Position numbers and translations under genes: made by a program. 64,000 nucleotides of DNA from Candidatus Poribacteria bacterium (lineage in GTDB: Bacteria > Poribacteria > WGA-4E > WGA-3G), in NCBI GenBank assembly GCA_028820845.1, contig JAPPII010000013.1, positions 91,489-155,488 of the forward strand, given 5' to 3'. Under the pieces are notes generated by a model that was given only the letters and a program-made list of their open reading frames with translations, searched no databases and was not told where the DNA came from. Below are positions 34,400-41,841 of this stretch, one piece after another (position 1 is the stretch's first letter; each line of letters starts with the position of its first letter).

Positions 34400-34969
34400 A
34401 TGATCGTGATTATTGCTGCTGAATATTCATTCAATGATGGAGATTCCATCCAACGGACGCACCCTTACCTGTTACAAGAGGTTGAGGATATTATTGCTTC
34501 TGTTGATGCTGCACACCACAAGATTAAAGAAAGTAAGGAGATCACCATGCCGGGTAAAATGTTGTATAGTCCTGCTAACCTTAATCGTGCTTTTGCCCAC
34601 AGTTTTGGATCCAAGGGGTGGCAGAAGAAACGCGTAACATGCCACTATTCAACAGACTACTACCGCCCTGGATATTTACCGAAACAGATGCGCTCCGCAT
34701 ATCGAGAAATAGACTTTCTAAAAGAGCGTCTTGGGATAGAGGTACAGTTTGGAAAGTATGCATTTATGGTTTATAACGTGTGTGCCAAAATGACTATTTT
34801 TCGTAACTTAGGCTTCATTGATGCCGGAATTGAGATTGTCCCAGTGAAATCTTTTGCTGATGATATGTCTACCGGAGTTTCGTATTTTGAGCAGTTCGTG
34901 TGGGATTTAGAAAAGCGAGGCGTTGCTGATATTGATATCCCGGTCCTCATTCTTGGTATTGATGTGTAG
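34400..34969 (+). CDS. BstYI/BglII-like type II restriction endonuclease
   Basis: 189 residues from ATG 34400, 14 bases after the methyltransferase stop; a TTG at 34376 would overlap that gene. Similarity to BstYI as I recall it is clear: EDIIASVDAAHHKIKESKE, MLYSPANLNRAF, GKYAFMVYNV and VSYFEQ all have counterparts. The catalytic D-x8-E-x-Q signature of BglII/BstYI is present at Asp105, Glu114 and Gln116 (DFLKERLGIEVQFGK). BstYI cuts RGATCY and BglII cuts AGATCT, so one of these is the predicted site. It appears intact. Confidence 0.88.
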   Translation: MIVIIAAEYSFNDGDSIQRTHPYLLQEVEDIIASVDAAHHKIKESKEITMPGKMLYSPANLNRAFAHSFGSKGWQKKRVTCHYSTDYYRPGYLPKQMRSAYREIDFLKERLGIEVQFGKYAFMVYNVCAKMTIFRNLGFIDAGIEIVPVKSFADDMSTGVSYFEQFVWDLEKRGVADIDIPVLILGIDV

Positions 34970-35005
34970 TCAAGATTATTTATTGTTTAAAACGGGAGAT
35001 AAATG

Positions 35006-35434
35006 ATGAGCGAAATTCCAACGGTCACATTCCAAATTCTCGGCCCAATTGAAGGTGCTGCAGAAGGTTCACACCGAGGGTTATGGTTCAAAATCCAGTC
35101 AAGTCCGCCGCCACCAGAAGATCTTGTCGTCGCTTTGAAGGTCCGCTCGTCTAACGGAGAAGTCAGACAGTCGGGGACGATAATGATCCTCAAGCATGAA
35201 AGCCATTCCGCTGACTTAATCTACAAAACAGTGGAAGGTGAACTCGATGTATGGCTGGAAATTGAACCTTTTGATACCCTCACGAAACTCGAATTTCCTG
35301 TTTTCACAAACGAAGGCTATGTGATAGAGGCAGGCTATCGATTTCCAGAATACAATATAGGTGCTTTATCGAAAATAGTTCCATACCAATGGAACGGGCA
35401 CGAGCGTGGCTTATGGACGGACGAGAGTCATTAA
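35006..35434 (+). CDS. Hypothetical cytoplasmic beta-rich protein
   Basis: 142 residues from ATG 35006 (GGGAG at 34994-34998; an ATG at 35003 is also possible). No signal peptide or membrane segment. Repeated hydrophobic/polar alternation (TVTFQILGPIEG, LVVALKVRS, VWLEIEPFD) suggests a beta sandwich. No family recognised. It follows the restriction gene by 36 bases, so it could be co-transcribed with the modification genes, but nothing links it to them functionally. Confidence 0.6.
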   Translation: MSEIPTVTFQILGPIEGAAEGSHRGLWFKIQSSPPPPEDLVVALKVRSSNGEVRQSGTIMILKHESHSADLIYKTVEGELDVWLEIEPFDTLTKLEFPVFTNEGYVIEAGYRFPEYNIGALSKIVPYQWNGHERGLWTDESH

Positions 35435-35443
35435 AACTTTTAC

Positions 35444-35476
35444 TAACCGCTAATCACCATCTACCATAAGCCATTA
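35444..35476. repeat. Short heptamer tract, copy 10
   Basis: TAACCGC, TAATCAC, CATCTAC, CATAAGC and a partial CATTA between two genes. A GGAGG for the next gene follows directly. Confidence 0.65.
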
Positions 35477-35491
35477 AAATGGAGGCTCACC

Positions 35492-36763
35492 ATGTATCAG
35501 ACGTTAAAAAATACGCTAATATGCCTACTCGCGGTTCTTGTCTTTGTCGCCAACAGTTTTGCCGGTAACTGGCACCAGTGGCGCGGCCCAAACAACGACG
35601 GAATCAGCCAAGCCACTGAGGTGCCTCTCCATTGGAGTCAAACCGAAAATGTCCAATGGCGACTGCCACTTCCCGGTGAAGCCGGTTCCACGCCTGTCGT
35701 CTCGGGAAACAAAATTTTTCTCACTTCAGCAGAAGGCGATGCCCTTGTTTTGATGTGTATCAGCACCAAAGGCGAGGAACTCTGGAGGCGGACGATAGCA
35801 CACGGCAACCGGATTGTCCGTGGCGGTGAAGGCAATTCTGCTGCACCCTCTCCAGTGACCGATGGCGAACACGTTTGGGCATTCTTCGGAACAGGGGATC
35901 TCGTCTGTTATGATTTTCAAGGCAATGAGGTATGGCACACCAATATTGCGAAACGTTATGGCAGGTTCAACCTCTATTTTGTCATGGCAAGCACGCCACT
36001 CCTTGACAAAGACCGACTTTATATGCACCTCATTCACAGCAACGCTTGGCTTGTCCTTGCGCTCGACAAAATGACCGGTGAAGAGGTCTGGAAACATAAC
36101 CGCAAAAGCGACGCAACTGAGGAGTGCGAACACGCTTATACTTCCCCTATTCTCTACCGGGACGCAGAACGTGAATACCTCGTTGTACACGGTGCGGATT
36201 ATGTAACCGCACACAGCCTTGAAGACGGCGGCGAAATCTGGCGGTGTGGCGACTTAAATCCGAAAGCCAGCTATAATTATTCGCTCCGATTCGTCGCTAC
36301 CCCTGTCGCAACTGAAGGATTGATCGTCGTGCCATCGGCGAAAAATGGACCCGTTGTCGGCATTGATCCGGCTGCACAAGGGGATGTCACGAACAGTAAA
36401 TGGCAACGCTGGAAACTCCGACAAGGGACACCCGATGTGCCGTCTCCCGTTATCCACGACGGTTTGGTTTATCTCTGTCGAGAGAATGGAGACCTGATAT
36501 GCCTTGATGCCGAAACCGGTGAACAACTCTATCGCGAACGAACGCATCGACATCGGCACCGCGCCTCACCTGTCTATGCGAATGGATATATCTACCTCAC
36601 CTCTCGAGATGGGGTTATCACTGTTGTCAAAACCGGACGGGAATTTAAAATCGTCGCCAGCAATTCTCTGGACGAAGTTATTGCTGCATCTCCTGTCATT
36701 ACTGACGAGACACTCTATCTGCGTACTTATCAAGCACTCTATGCAATCGGTAGCGGCGAATGA
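35492..36763 (+). CDS. Secreted PQQ-like beta-propeller protein
   Basis: 423 residues; ATG 35492 follows a GGAGG. A signal peptide (core ICLLAVLVFVANSFAG) is followed at once by NWHQWRGPNNDGIS, the usual start of this outer-surface family. Propeller blades show GNKIFLTSAEGDALVLMC, GDLVCYDFQGNEVWH, LVLALDKMTGEEVWKH, LICLDAETGEQLYR and GVITVVKTGREFKIV. These repeats resemble BamB and PQQ dehydrogenases but lack evident catalytic residues of the latter. Probably a periplasmic or surface scaffold protein. Confidence 0.88.
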   Translation: MYQTLKNTLICLLAVLVFVANSFAGNWHQWRGPNNDGISQATEVPLHWSQTENVQWRLPLPGEAGSTPVVSGNKIFLTSAEGDALVLMCISTKGEELWRRTIAHGNRIVRGGEGNSAAPSPVTDGEHVWAFFGTGDLVCYDFQGNEVWHTNIAKRYGRFNLYFVMASTPLLDKDRLYMHLIHSNAWLVLALDKMTGEEVWKHNRKSDATEECEHAYTSPILYRDAEREYLVVHGADYVTAHSLEDGGEIWRCGDLNPKASYNYSLRFVATPVATEGLIVVPSAKNGPVVGIDPAAQGDVTNSKWQRWKLRQGTPDVPSPVIHDGLVYLCRENGDLICLDAETGEQLYRERTHRHRHRASPVYANGYIYLTSRDGVITVVKTGREFKIVASNSLDEVIAASPVITDETLYLRTYQALYAIGSGE

Positions 36764-36876
36764 TTTTCTAACGTTTCAATATGAGCTGCTGCGTCCGTTG
36801 TCCTTGCAGATGTTCAATCATTAAGAAACTTTTTCAAACCTAAAGCAGGTTCTTTAACTAATTTTAGAAAACCAAG

Positions 36877-37755
36877 ATGAAGACGTATAACGAGTTGCCG
36901 AACGATGCCGGTTCCAATATTATCGGGCAAGTCACAGCACAAGCAGACCGTCTCCAGAAACGCCTCGCCGCTGTCAGACACACGATCGCGATTATGAGTG
37001 GAAAAGGAGGAGTTGGTAAAAGTTCAGTCGCTGCCAATCTCGCCACCGCGCTCACATTGAAGAGGAACACAGTTGGTGTGGTTGATGCTGACATCAATGG
37101 GCCGACATTGGCGAAGATGATGGGGGTCCGAGATGCTACGGTGGAATACACGCCTGCAGGGGTCAAACCGGCGATCACCCCCCTCGGCACCAAACTTATC
37201 TCCATGGACCTGCTCTTAGCGGAAGACGATGCACCTGTACTCTGGAATGCACATACCCAAAAGGACGCTTTTACGTGGCGCAGCACCATGGAGGTTGGCG
37301 CACTTAGGGAATTCATCGCTGACACCGAATGGGGTGAATTAGATTATCTCCTCCTGGATCTGCCGCCCGGTACGGACCGGCTTCCAAATGTAGCAGAACT
37401 TATCCCGAACCTCGGCGGAGTCGTTGTTGTGACAATCCCCTCTGAAGTTTCACAGTTGATTGTTAAAAAGTCGGTGACGATGGCAAGGGATATTCTTAAG
37501 GTTCCCATTATCGGCGTTGTCGAAAATATGGCTTCCTACGTCTGTCAGCACTGCGGCGAGGAGGAACGTCTCTTTGATACCGAGAAGTCTCTTGATAACG
37601 TATTGCAAAAAATGATCCTCGGCAACATTCCCTTTGATCCACGCCTCGCACGTGCCAACGACAACGGAACCGTCTATCTTAATGAATATCCAGATGCACC
37701 TGCAAGCAAGGCACTCCTGCAAGTCGCTAAAAAAATCCAAGAATTTTTTGCGTAG
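36877..37755 (+). CDS. mrp: Mrp/NBP35-family iron-sulfur carrier ATPase
   Basis: 292 residues. A deviant Walker A motif, MSGKGGVGKSS, is near residue 40, the ADINGP segment near residue 70 and LLLDLPPGTDR near residue 160. CQHCGEEERLF near residue 225 supplies the CxxC that bridges an iron-sulfur cluster in the dimer. Mrp proteins transfer Fe-S clusters to apo-proteins. No DUF59 domain is fused at the N-terminus. The next gene encodes a PCP_red-domain protein 44 bases downstream, a possible client. Confidence 0.93.
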   Translation: MKTYNELPNDAGSNIIGQVTAQADRLQKRLAAVRHTIAIMSGKGGVGKSSVAANLATALTLKRNTVGVVDADINGPTLAKMMGVRDATVEYTPAGVKPAITPLGTKLISMDLLLAEDDAPVLWNAHTQKDAFTWRSTMEVGALREFIADTEWGELDYLLLDLPPGTDRLPNVAELIPNLGGVVVVTIPSEVSQLIVKKSVTMARDILKVPIIGVVENMASYVCQHCGEEERLFDTEKSLDNVLQKMILGNIPFDPRLARANDNGTVYLNEYPDAPASKALLQVAKKIQEFFA

Positions 37756-37799
37756 AGGCAACCCTTGTGGTTGTCCGTTGTAGCTGAAGGAGATAAAAA

Positions 37800-38330
37800 A
37801 TGAAATTTTTATGTACAGACTGTGACACAGCAATGAAATTTAAAGACGTAACCCGACCGGAGCAAGGTTCTGTGACGGCACTTTTTGAATGTCCTGATTG
37901 TTTTACTGAGATCGCCATGTTCCTCAATCCATCGGAGACACAAATGCTAAAGTCCTTGGACCTCCAACTCGGTGGTTCCAATGAAGCAGCACAACCGATG
38001 CAGTTGGTGCGTTCACAATTAGAGACGGCAAAGGGTGAACGAATGCCTAATATGTTTTCGCCAGAAACCAGTTCAGGCGAAACCGCTGAAGGTGGAAAAT
38101 GTCCCTTCACTTCCGTCATCTCCGAGGCATTCGAGGAGGAGTCCCCGCCTAAAGAATCGACCGGTCCCGTCTGGAGTGTGGAGGCATTAGAACGTTTGGA
38201 GCGGATACCGAGTTTCGTCCGTCCGATGGCGAAGATGGGAATTGAAAGTTTTGCAAAAGAAAACGGGCATGACGAAATTACAGGTGAAGTTATGGATGCC
38301 GCCCGCGGTAACTTCCCCGCACAGTTCTGA
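37800..38330 (+). CDS. Zinc-ribbon/PCP_red-domain protein
   Basis: 176 residues. The N-terminus has two CxxC pairs (CTDCD at residues 5-8 and CPDCF near 38-41), a zinc-ribbon or Fe-S knuckle. A polar linker follows with CPFTS near residue 101. The C-terminal ~50 residues (VWSVEALERLERIP...ENGHDEITGEVMDAA) form the same PCP_red-type domain as in the stress-protein fusion at 31043. It lies directly after mrp, which suggests metal-cluster delivery or sensing. No chlorophyll pathway is present. Confidence 0.8.
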   Translation: MKFLCTDCDTAMKFKDVTRPEQGSVTALFECPDCFTEIAMFLNPSETQMLKSLDLQLGGSNEAAQPMQLVRSQLETAKGERMPNMFSPETSSGETAEGGKCPFTSVISEAFEEESPPKESTGPVWSVEALERLERIPSFVRPMAKMGIESFAKENGHDEITGEVMDAARGNFPAQF

Positions 38331-38360
38331 GCAGGCAACAACGGGGTCGGATATAGCGGC

Positions 38361-38522
38361 ATGGGACGCTATAAAGGCGGTTTCATTGGCTATAAAACTT
38401 TTTCAAATCCAAAAGCCGTGTTTGAACCGGGACTCATGCGGAAATTTACTGGAGTCTTCTTGTACCCATTCAAAAGTGAGAGATCGCGAAACTTGCTCCG
38501 AAGACAGGTCGGCGTGAAATAG
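38361..38522 (+). CDS. Small basic protein, 53 codons
   Basis: ATG 38361 opens a 53-residue frame (MGRYKGGFIGYKTFSNPK... ending RRQVGVK) that stays in frame with the preceding PCP_red gene, ten codons beyond its TGA stop. The residue mix is protein-like (Arg/Lys-rich with aromatic residues spaced through it) and the frame fills the gap exactly to the convergent gene. No ribosome binding site of note. It may be a real small gene or a former C-terminal part separated by a stop codon. Confidence 0.45.
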   Translation: MGRYKGGFIGYKTFSNPKAVFEPGLMRKFTGVFLYPFKSERSRNLLRRQVGVK

Positions 38523-38531
38523 CAACGCATG

Positions 38532-39620
38532 CTACGCACTTATCTTCTCGTTTTCCTTACCTTTCCCTGAAGCATTCCACATCTCCGCGCGACGGAGAAA
38601 CACCTTCGGATCCGTTGACCACTGCGCGTATCCAATGTTTTGGTCATCGGTGAGATAATTGATCCATGTGTTAAGAGCCGCCAACAACGCTGTGTCTCCG
38701 TGCGCAAGTGTAAACCCCCCGTATTCTACTTGCTCATCAAGCGCAGTGACAACAAATGCACCATCGGACACCGAGGCACCTTCTCGATTACCGATTTCGC
38801 CTCTCGCGATCGCGTCAATGCTACCATCTGCAAGGGCTTCAAATAATGCCGCTTCACCGACAGCATCGCCAAGATAAATCACCTGCGGCATGTTATCTGA
38901 CGGTGGATAAAGCATGCGTCTACCCGCTAAACTTGCGGAAGCACCCGCTGCAGTAATCTGGTAAGCGTCTGTGCCATCGGCGATAAGGGTGCCTTGTAGT
39001 GTCTCGATACGTGTCCCCGCGACAAGAACACCTCTGACATCAACAATACCAGCGATTTCAAGTAAACGGGATTCACCTGTTGTCCCCGAAAGCACCCCTA
39101 CCTTGACATCCCGCCGAAGTGAAGCGTAGGTGGACAATCGATCCGCATCTTGGGCACGAACTAACAGCGATTGCCGGAACACGATATGTCCCGATGTAAA
39201 CGCAACTCGCGGCGTACCAGTTACATCGTGTCTCCGAGAATCCAAGATCGTGATACCGCCAGCAATCAGATCGTATCCCGGCTCGGCAGCCTTCAGCCAG
39301 ATGTTTGACCACTCGGCGATCCCCTTTCGAGAAAAACAGATAGCTGTCCCTTCCATGGCTTCGATTGCCGTTAACAAATCTGACTCATAACCGAGGTGGG
39401 TATTGAAACCGTCAGAAACTGGATCCGAGTTAGTGCTGTAACTGATTGGCGCGAAATGGGCATAAAAACCGACATTGACAATCCGTTTATCACTCCCATC
39501 GGCTTCCCGCATTGCAGGGGGGATAGGTGAAATTATTTTCTGAATTTGTTGACACCCGGACGCGATGAAGCACAGCGTCAGGCTGGCAACGATTACTGTG
39601 TATCTGAATCGGCTATTCAC
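38532..39620 (-). CDS. Family 3 solute-binding lipoprotein
   Basis: 362 residues from GTG 39620, with AGAGG upstream on the - strand. The lipobox is FIASGC (Cys near residue 23). The body follows the SBP_bac_3 pattern for amino-acid-type ligands: VNVGFYAHFAPISY, GYESDLLTAIEAM, a WDLIAGGI-like segment (PGYDLIAGGITI), GVLSGTTGESRL and VEYGGFTLAHGDTALLAALN. Such proteins feed ABC importers or act as sensors, but no permease or ATPase gene is adjacent. A consensus promoter lies at 39734-39762. Confidence 0.85.
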   Translation of the reverse strand: MNSRFRYTVIVASLTLCFIASGCQQIQKIISPIPPAMREADGSDKRIVNVGFYAHFAPISYSTNSDPVSDGFNTHLGYESDLLTAIEAMEGTAICFSRKGIAEWSNIWLKAAEPGYDLIAGGITILDSRRHDVTGTPRVAFTSGHIVFRQSLLVRAQDADRLSTYASLRRDVKVGVLSGTTGESRLLEIAGIVDVRGVLVAGTRIETLQGTLIADGTDAYQITAAGASASLAGRRMLYPPSDNMPQVIYLGDAVGEAALFEALADGSIDAIARGEIGNREGASVSDGAFVVTALDEQVEYGGFTLAHGDTALLAALNTWINYLTDDQNIGYAQWSTDPKVFLRRAEMWNASGKGKENEKISA

Positions 39621-39675
39621 AAAAAATTACCTCTTGCATTTTTATTTTTAAACTCACGTTGGCATTGCTTGACTA

Positions 39676-39693
39676 CACCGTGCCAGCACGGTG
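39676..39693. promoter_or_regulatory. Palindrome in the leader of the solute-binding protein gene
   Basis: Perfect 8-bp inverted repeat CACCGTGC-CA-GCACGGTG about 60 bases upstream of the GTG start and downstream of the predicted -10. It could be an operator or a small RNA hairpin. Confidence 0.45.
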
Positions 39694-39733
39694 GAAAGTT
39701 TCGCCAACTAAAGTCGAGTCTATCCTCACATAC

Positions 39734-39762
39734 AGTATAAAACTCCTTACGAGTCAAGTCAA
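39734..39762 (-). promoter_or_regulatory. Promoter of the solute-binding protein gene
   Basis: On the - strand TTGACT (39762-39757) and TATACT (39739-39734) with 17 bases between. It gives a leader of about 105 bases. Confidence 0.7.
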
Positions 39763-39884
39763 GCACAAAACGCCCCCTTGGTTTTAATGAAACCTAACAT
39801 CGGTATCCATCGTTTATTTATAGCGTTTGGGTTCACTTATGTGCCTTTTGTGTAGATACGATTGTTCAATAAAGGAGCAGCATC

Positions 39885-40697
39885 ATGGAAAAAATAGATA
39901 TGAAAATTAGCAATGTATTTTCTCAAGATTGCGATAAAGTACACACGCATACCTTAGCCACACTTCTAAGTTCTGTCAGCAGTATTTTAATTATTTTTGT
40001 CAGTATAATAGGTTGTTCCGATGTCCCGTATACCGGTCCAATGCTCACTGTCGGGCATGTAGACCAGTATCTTAACGCAATTGAACAAGATACCGTCTGT
40101 CTTCAAGATGGGTTTGATACCGTCTGTGTAAAACTTTTGTTAGATAAGACAGAAATTGATCCGATGAATATAGACTATACACCTACTGTTCATGTGCATC
40201 CAACAAACATCGTCTATGTGTTTGATTACCAAGGGCGCACGCTTTTGGAAGCGAAGAGACTCATGGATACCACCCAAATCGTGCAGGAATTGGTTGAATC
40301 CGGCAGAGCACAACTGCCCGCAAATGTGAGTAATCCGAACAATACTAATCGAAACGCTGTTCCAAAAGGCTGGACTCTTCAAATATACTACCCAAACACA
40401 TTCCGGGAAGCAAATCGTGGGGAAACCCTTCGAACCAGTGGACTCGACATCAGGATCGTCGAAGGATCGACAATTGGGACAAATAGGCGAAGAGATATAC
40501 CAATCGTCAACTTCGCACAAATTGACACTTATGACGGCAAGCGCGGTGTCCAATTTTCTGCTGAAACTGAGACCCCTGAGATAACGATTCAAGTCGTGGG
40601 GGTAGTTCCAGGCAATATAGCAACATTCCACATCAACGCCGAGAGTGTAGAATCTAACGGTGCCACAAATATCCTCAAGTTATATCCACTGCAATAA
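39885..40697 (+). CDS. Hypothetical lipoprotein A
   Basis: 270 residues; AAAGGAG precedes the ATG. A longish N-terminus leads into a hydrophobic stretch and a lipobox SIIGC (Cys near residue 44), followed by SDVPYTGPMLTVGHVDQYL. The rest is probably beta-rich with no family recognised (VHVHPTNIVYVFDYQGRT). The neighbouring lipoprotein at 40718 shares the plan GCSDxPYxG, an H-V-D-x-Y-L-like segment, a DxVCxQD region and a WxxxxYYP segment, so the two are paralogues. Confidence 0.72.
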   Translation: MEKIDMKISNVFSQDCDKVHTHTLATLLSSVSSILIIFVSIIGCSDVPYTGPMLTVGHVDQYLNAIEQDTVCLQDGFDTVCVKLLLDKTEIDPMNIDYTPTVHVHPTNIVYVFDYQGRTLLEAKRLMDTTQIVQELVESGRAQLPANVSNPNNTNRNAVPKGWTLQIYYPNTFREANRGETLRTSGLDIRIVEGSTIGTNRRRDIPIVNFAQIDTYDGKRGVQFSAETETPEITIQVVGVVPGNIATFHINAESVESNGATNILKLYPLQ

Positions 40698-40717
40698 TAT
40701 CTAATGGGAGTGACGTT

Positions 40718-41623
40718 ATGGAAAAAATAAAGTTAGAAATGCGTAAAGCGTTAAAATTCAGCCTCGGCATTCTCATTACCCTTTTCAGTATCACAGGCTG
40801 CTCCGATATGCCTTATATAGGTTCCGTGCTGATGGATCACGAGGTAGACCGTTATCTTGTCGCAACGGATGGAAATGTCGTCTGCTTTCAGGACGACCTC
40901 GACTCTACCTGCATAAGACTTAGACCTGAAGCCGGAAACGGCGTGAATGCCATCAATCCGCATGCTGTTCATATCTATCCTCAGAGACGCGTTTATGTCT
41001 TCTATCATGAAGGGAACCCTATTTTGCGCGCAGAGAGAGCCACGATTACCCAGGCGTTAACGGGCGCAAACGGAAGTAGTGAAAATAATAATAATAACAA
41101 CGGCAATAACAGGGGCAATGGAAATAATAATAATAATAACGGCGACGGCGGCAATAATAACAACGGTAATAACGGAAACGATGGAAACAGTAATAACAAC
41201 GGCAATAATAATGGCGTCGGTAATAATAACAATGGCAATAACGGAAACGATGGAAACAGTAATAACAACGGCAATAACGGAAACGATGGAAACAATAATA
41301 ACAACAACGATAATAATGGGAGTTCAGATGATGGACACGGATGGATTATCTGGGTATACTACCCAGAGGGAACGAATCCTGAAGCACCACCGACCCTTAG
41401 CGAGAGCGGCGTAACGGTTACGATCAATGGAAAACAGTTAACAGATAGCGATATAACCGGTTTCGCACAATTCATCGGCACCGGTGGCGAAACAGGCATT
41501 CAGTTTTTCTATCCAACGCAGTCCGCAGAACTTTTAGACCTAAAAGTGCGACTCGAAGGGGTAGTCGATGCTGATGAGACAGCAAAATTCAACATAAACT
41601 ACTTGTGGAAATCGCAACAATAA
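40718..41623 (+). CDS. Hypothetical lipoprotein B with an Asn/Gly-rich tract
   Basis: 301 residues. Lipobox SITGC (Cys ~28) is followed by SDMPYIGSVLMDHEVDRYL as in lipoprotein A. The middle (~residues 120-203) is almost only Asn, Gly and Asp, encoded by simple repeats including three near-copies of a 36-base unit (41161-41310). The C-terminal domain (GWIIWVYYPEGTNPE onward) matches the end of lipoprotein A in layout. The tract looks like a flexible spacer that can change length in multiples of three bases. Confidence 0.72.
   Translation: MEKIKLEMRKALKFSLGILITLFSITGCSDMPYIGSVLMDHEVDRYLVATDGNVVCFQDDLDSTCIRLRPEAGNGVNAINPHAVHIYPQRRVYVFYHEGNPILRAERATITQALTGANGSSENNNNNNGNNRGNGNNNNNNGDGGNNNNGNNGNDGNSNNNGNNNGVGNNNNGNNGNDGNSNNNGNNGNDGNNNNNNDNNGSSDDGHGWIIWVYYPEGTNPEAPPTLSESGVTVTINGKQLTDSDITGFAQFIGTGGETGIQFFYPTQSAELLDLKVRLEGVVDADETAKFNINYLWKSQQ
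41080..41325 (+). repeat. Simple-sequence tract coding for Asn/Gly/Asp
   Basis: AAT/AAC/GGC codons dominate. A 36-base unit encoding GNNGNDGNSNNN occurs about three times, with variants. All steps are multiples of three, so the reading frame is kept. Confidence 0.8.
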
Positions 41624-41643
41624 TCCTTTTCTATCACACTGCC

Positions 41644-41690
41644 CTCCGAACTTCCAACAAAATATTAACACATCCATCGGAGCATTTTTT
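41644..41690 (+). terminator. Possible terminator after lipoprotein B
   Basis: CTCCGA (41644-41649) and TCGGAG (41677-41682) are complementary and followed by CATTTTTT. The loop is long (27 bases), so this is weak. Confidence 0.3.
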
Positions 41691-41841
41691 GTAACCCCCT
41701 TACGAAAAATAACGTTTCCTCTTAAGGAAAGATTTTCCAAATTCGTAACTCACTGAGAACAGCCCTTAACGAGAAAAGACCACCAAGCCAAAGTCCAAAA
41801 CACATTTCTGCGTCGATCTTGCTTGGAGGAGGAAAATTATC

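Noticed and set aside
31043..38330. Chlorophyll or bacteriochlorophyll synthesis
   Set aside because: PCP_red domains alone are present; no nitrogenase-like reductase subunits or other pathway genes are in the window.
38242..38517. 91-residue reading frame in another frame across the end of the PCP_red gene
   Set aside because: The in-frame small gene at 38361 has more protein-like sequence; this frame overlaps the PCP_red domain codons.
41005..41307. Leftward 100-residue Leu/Pro-rich reading frame
   Set aside because: It is the complement of the Asn/Gly codon tract; low complexity, no ribosome binding site.
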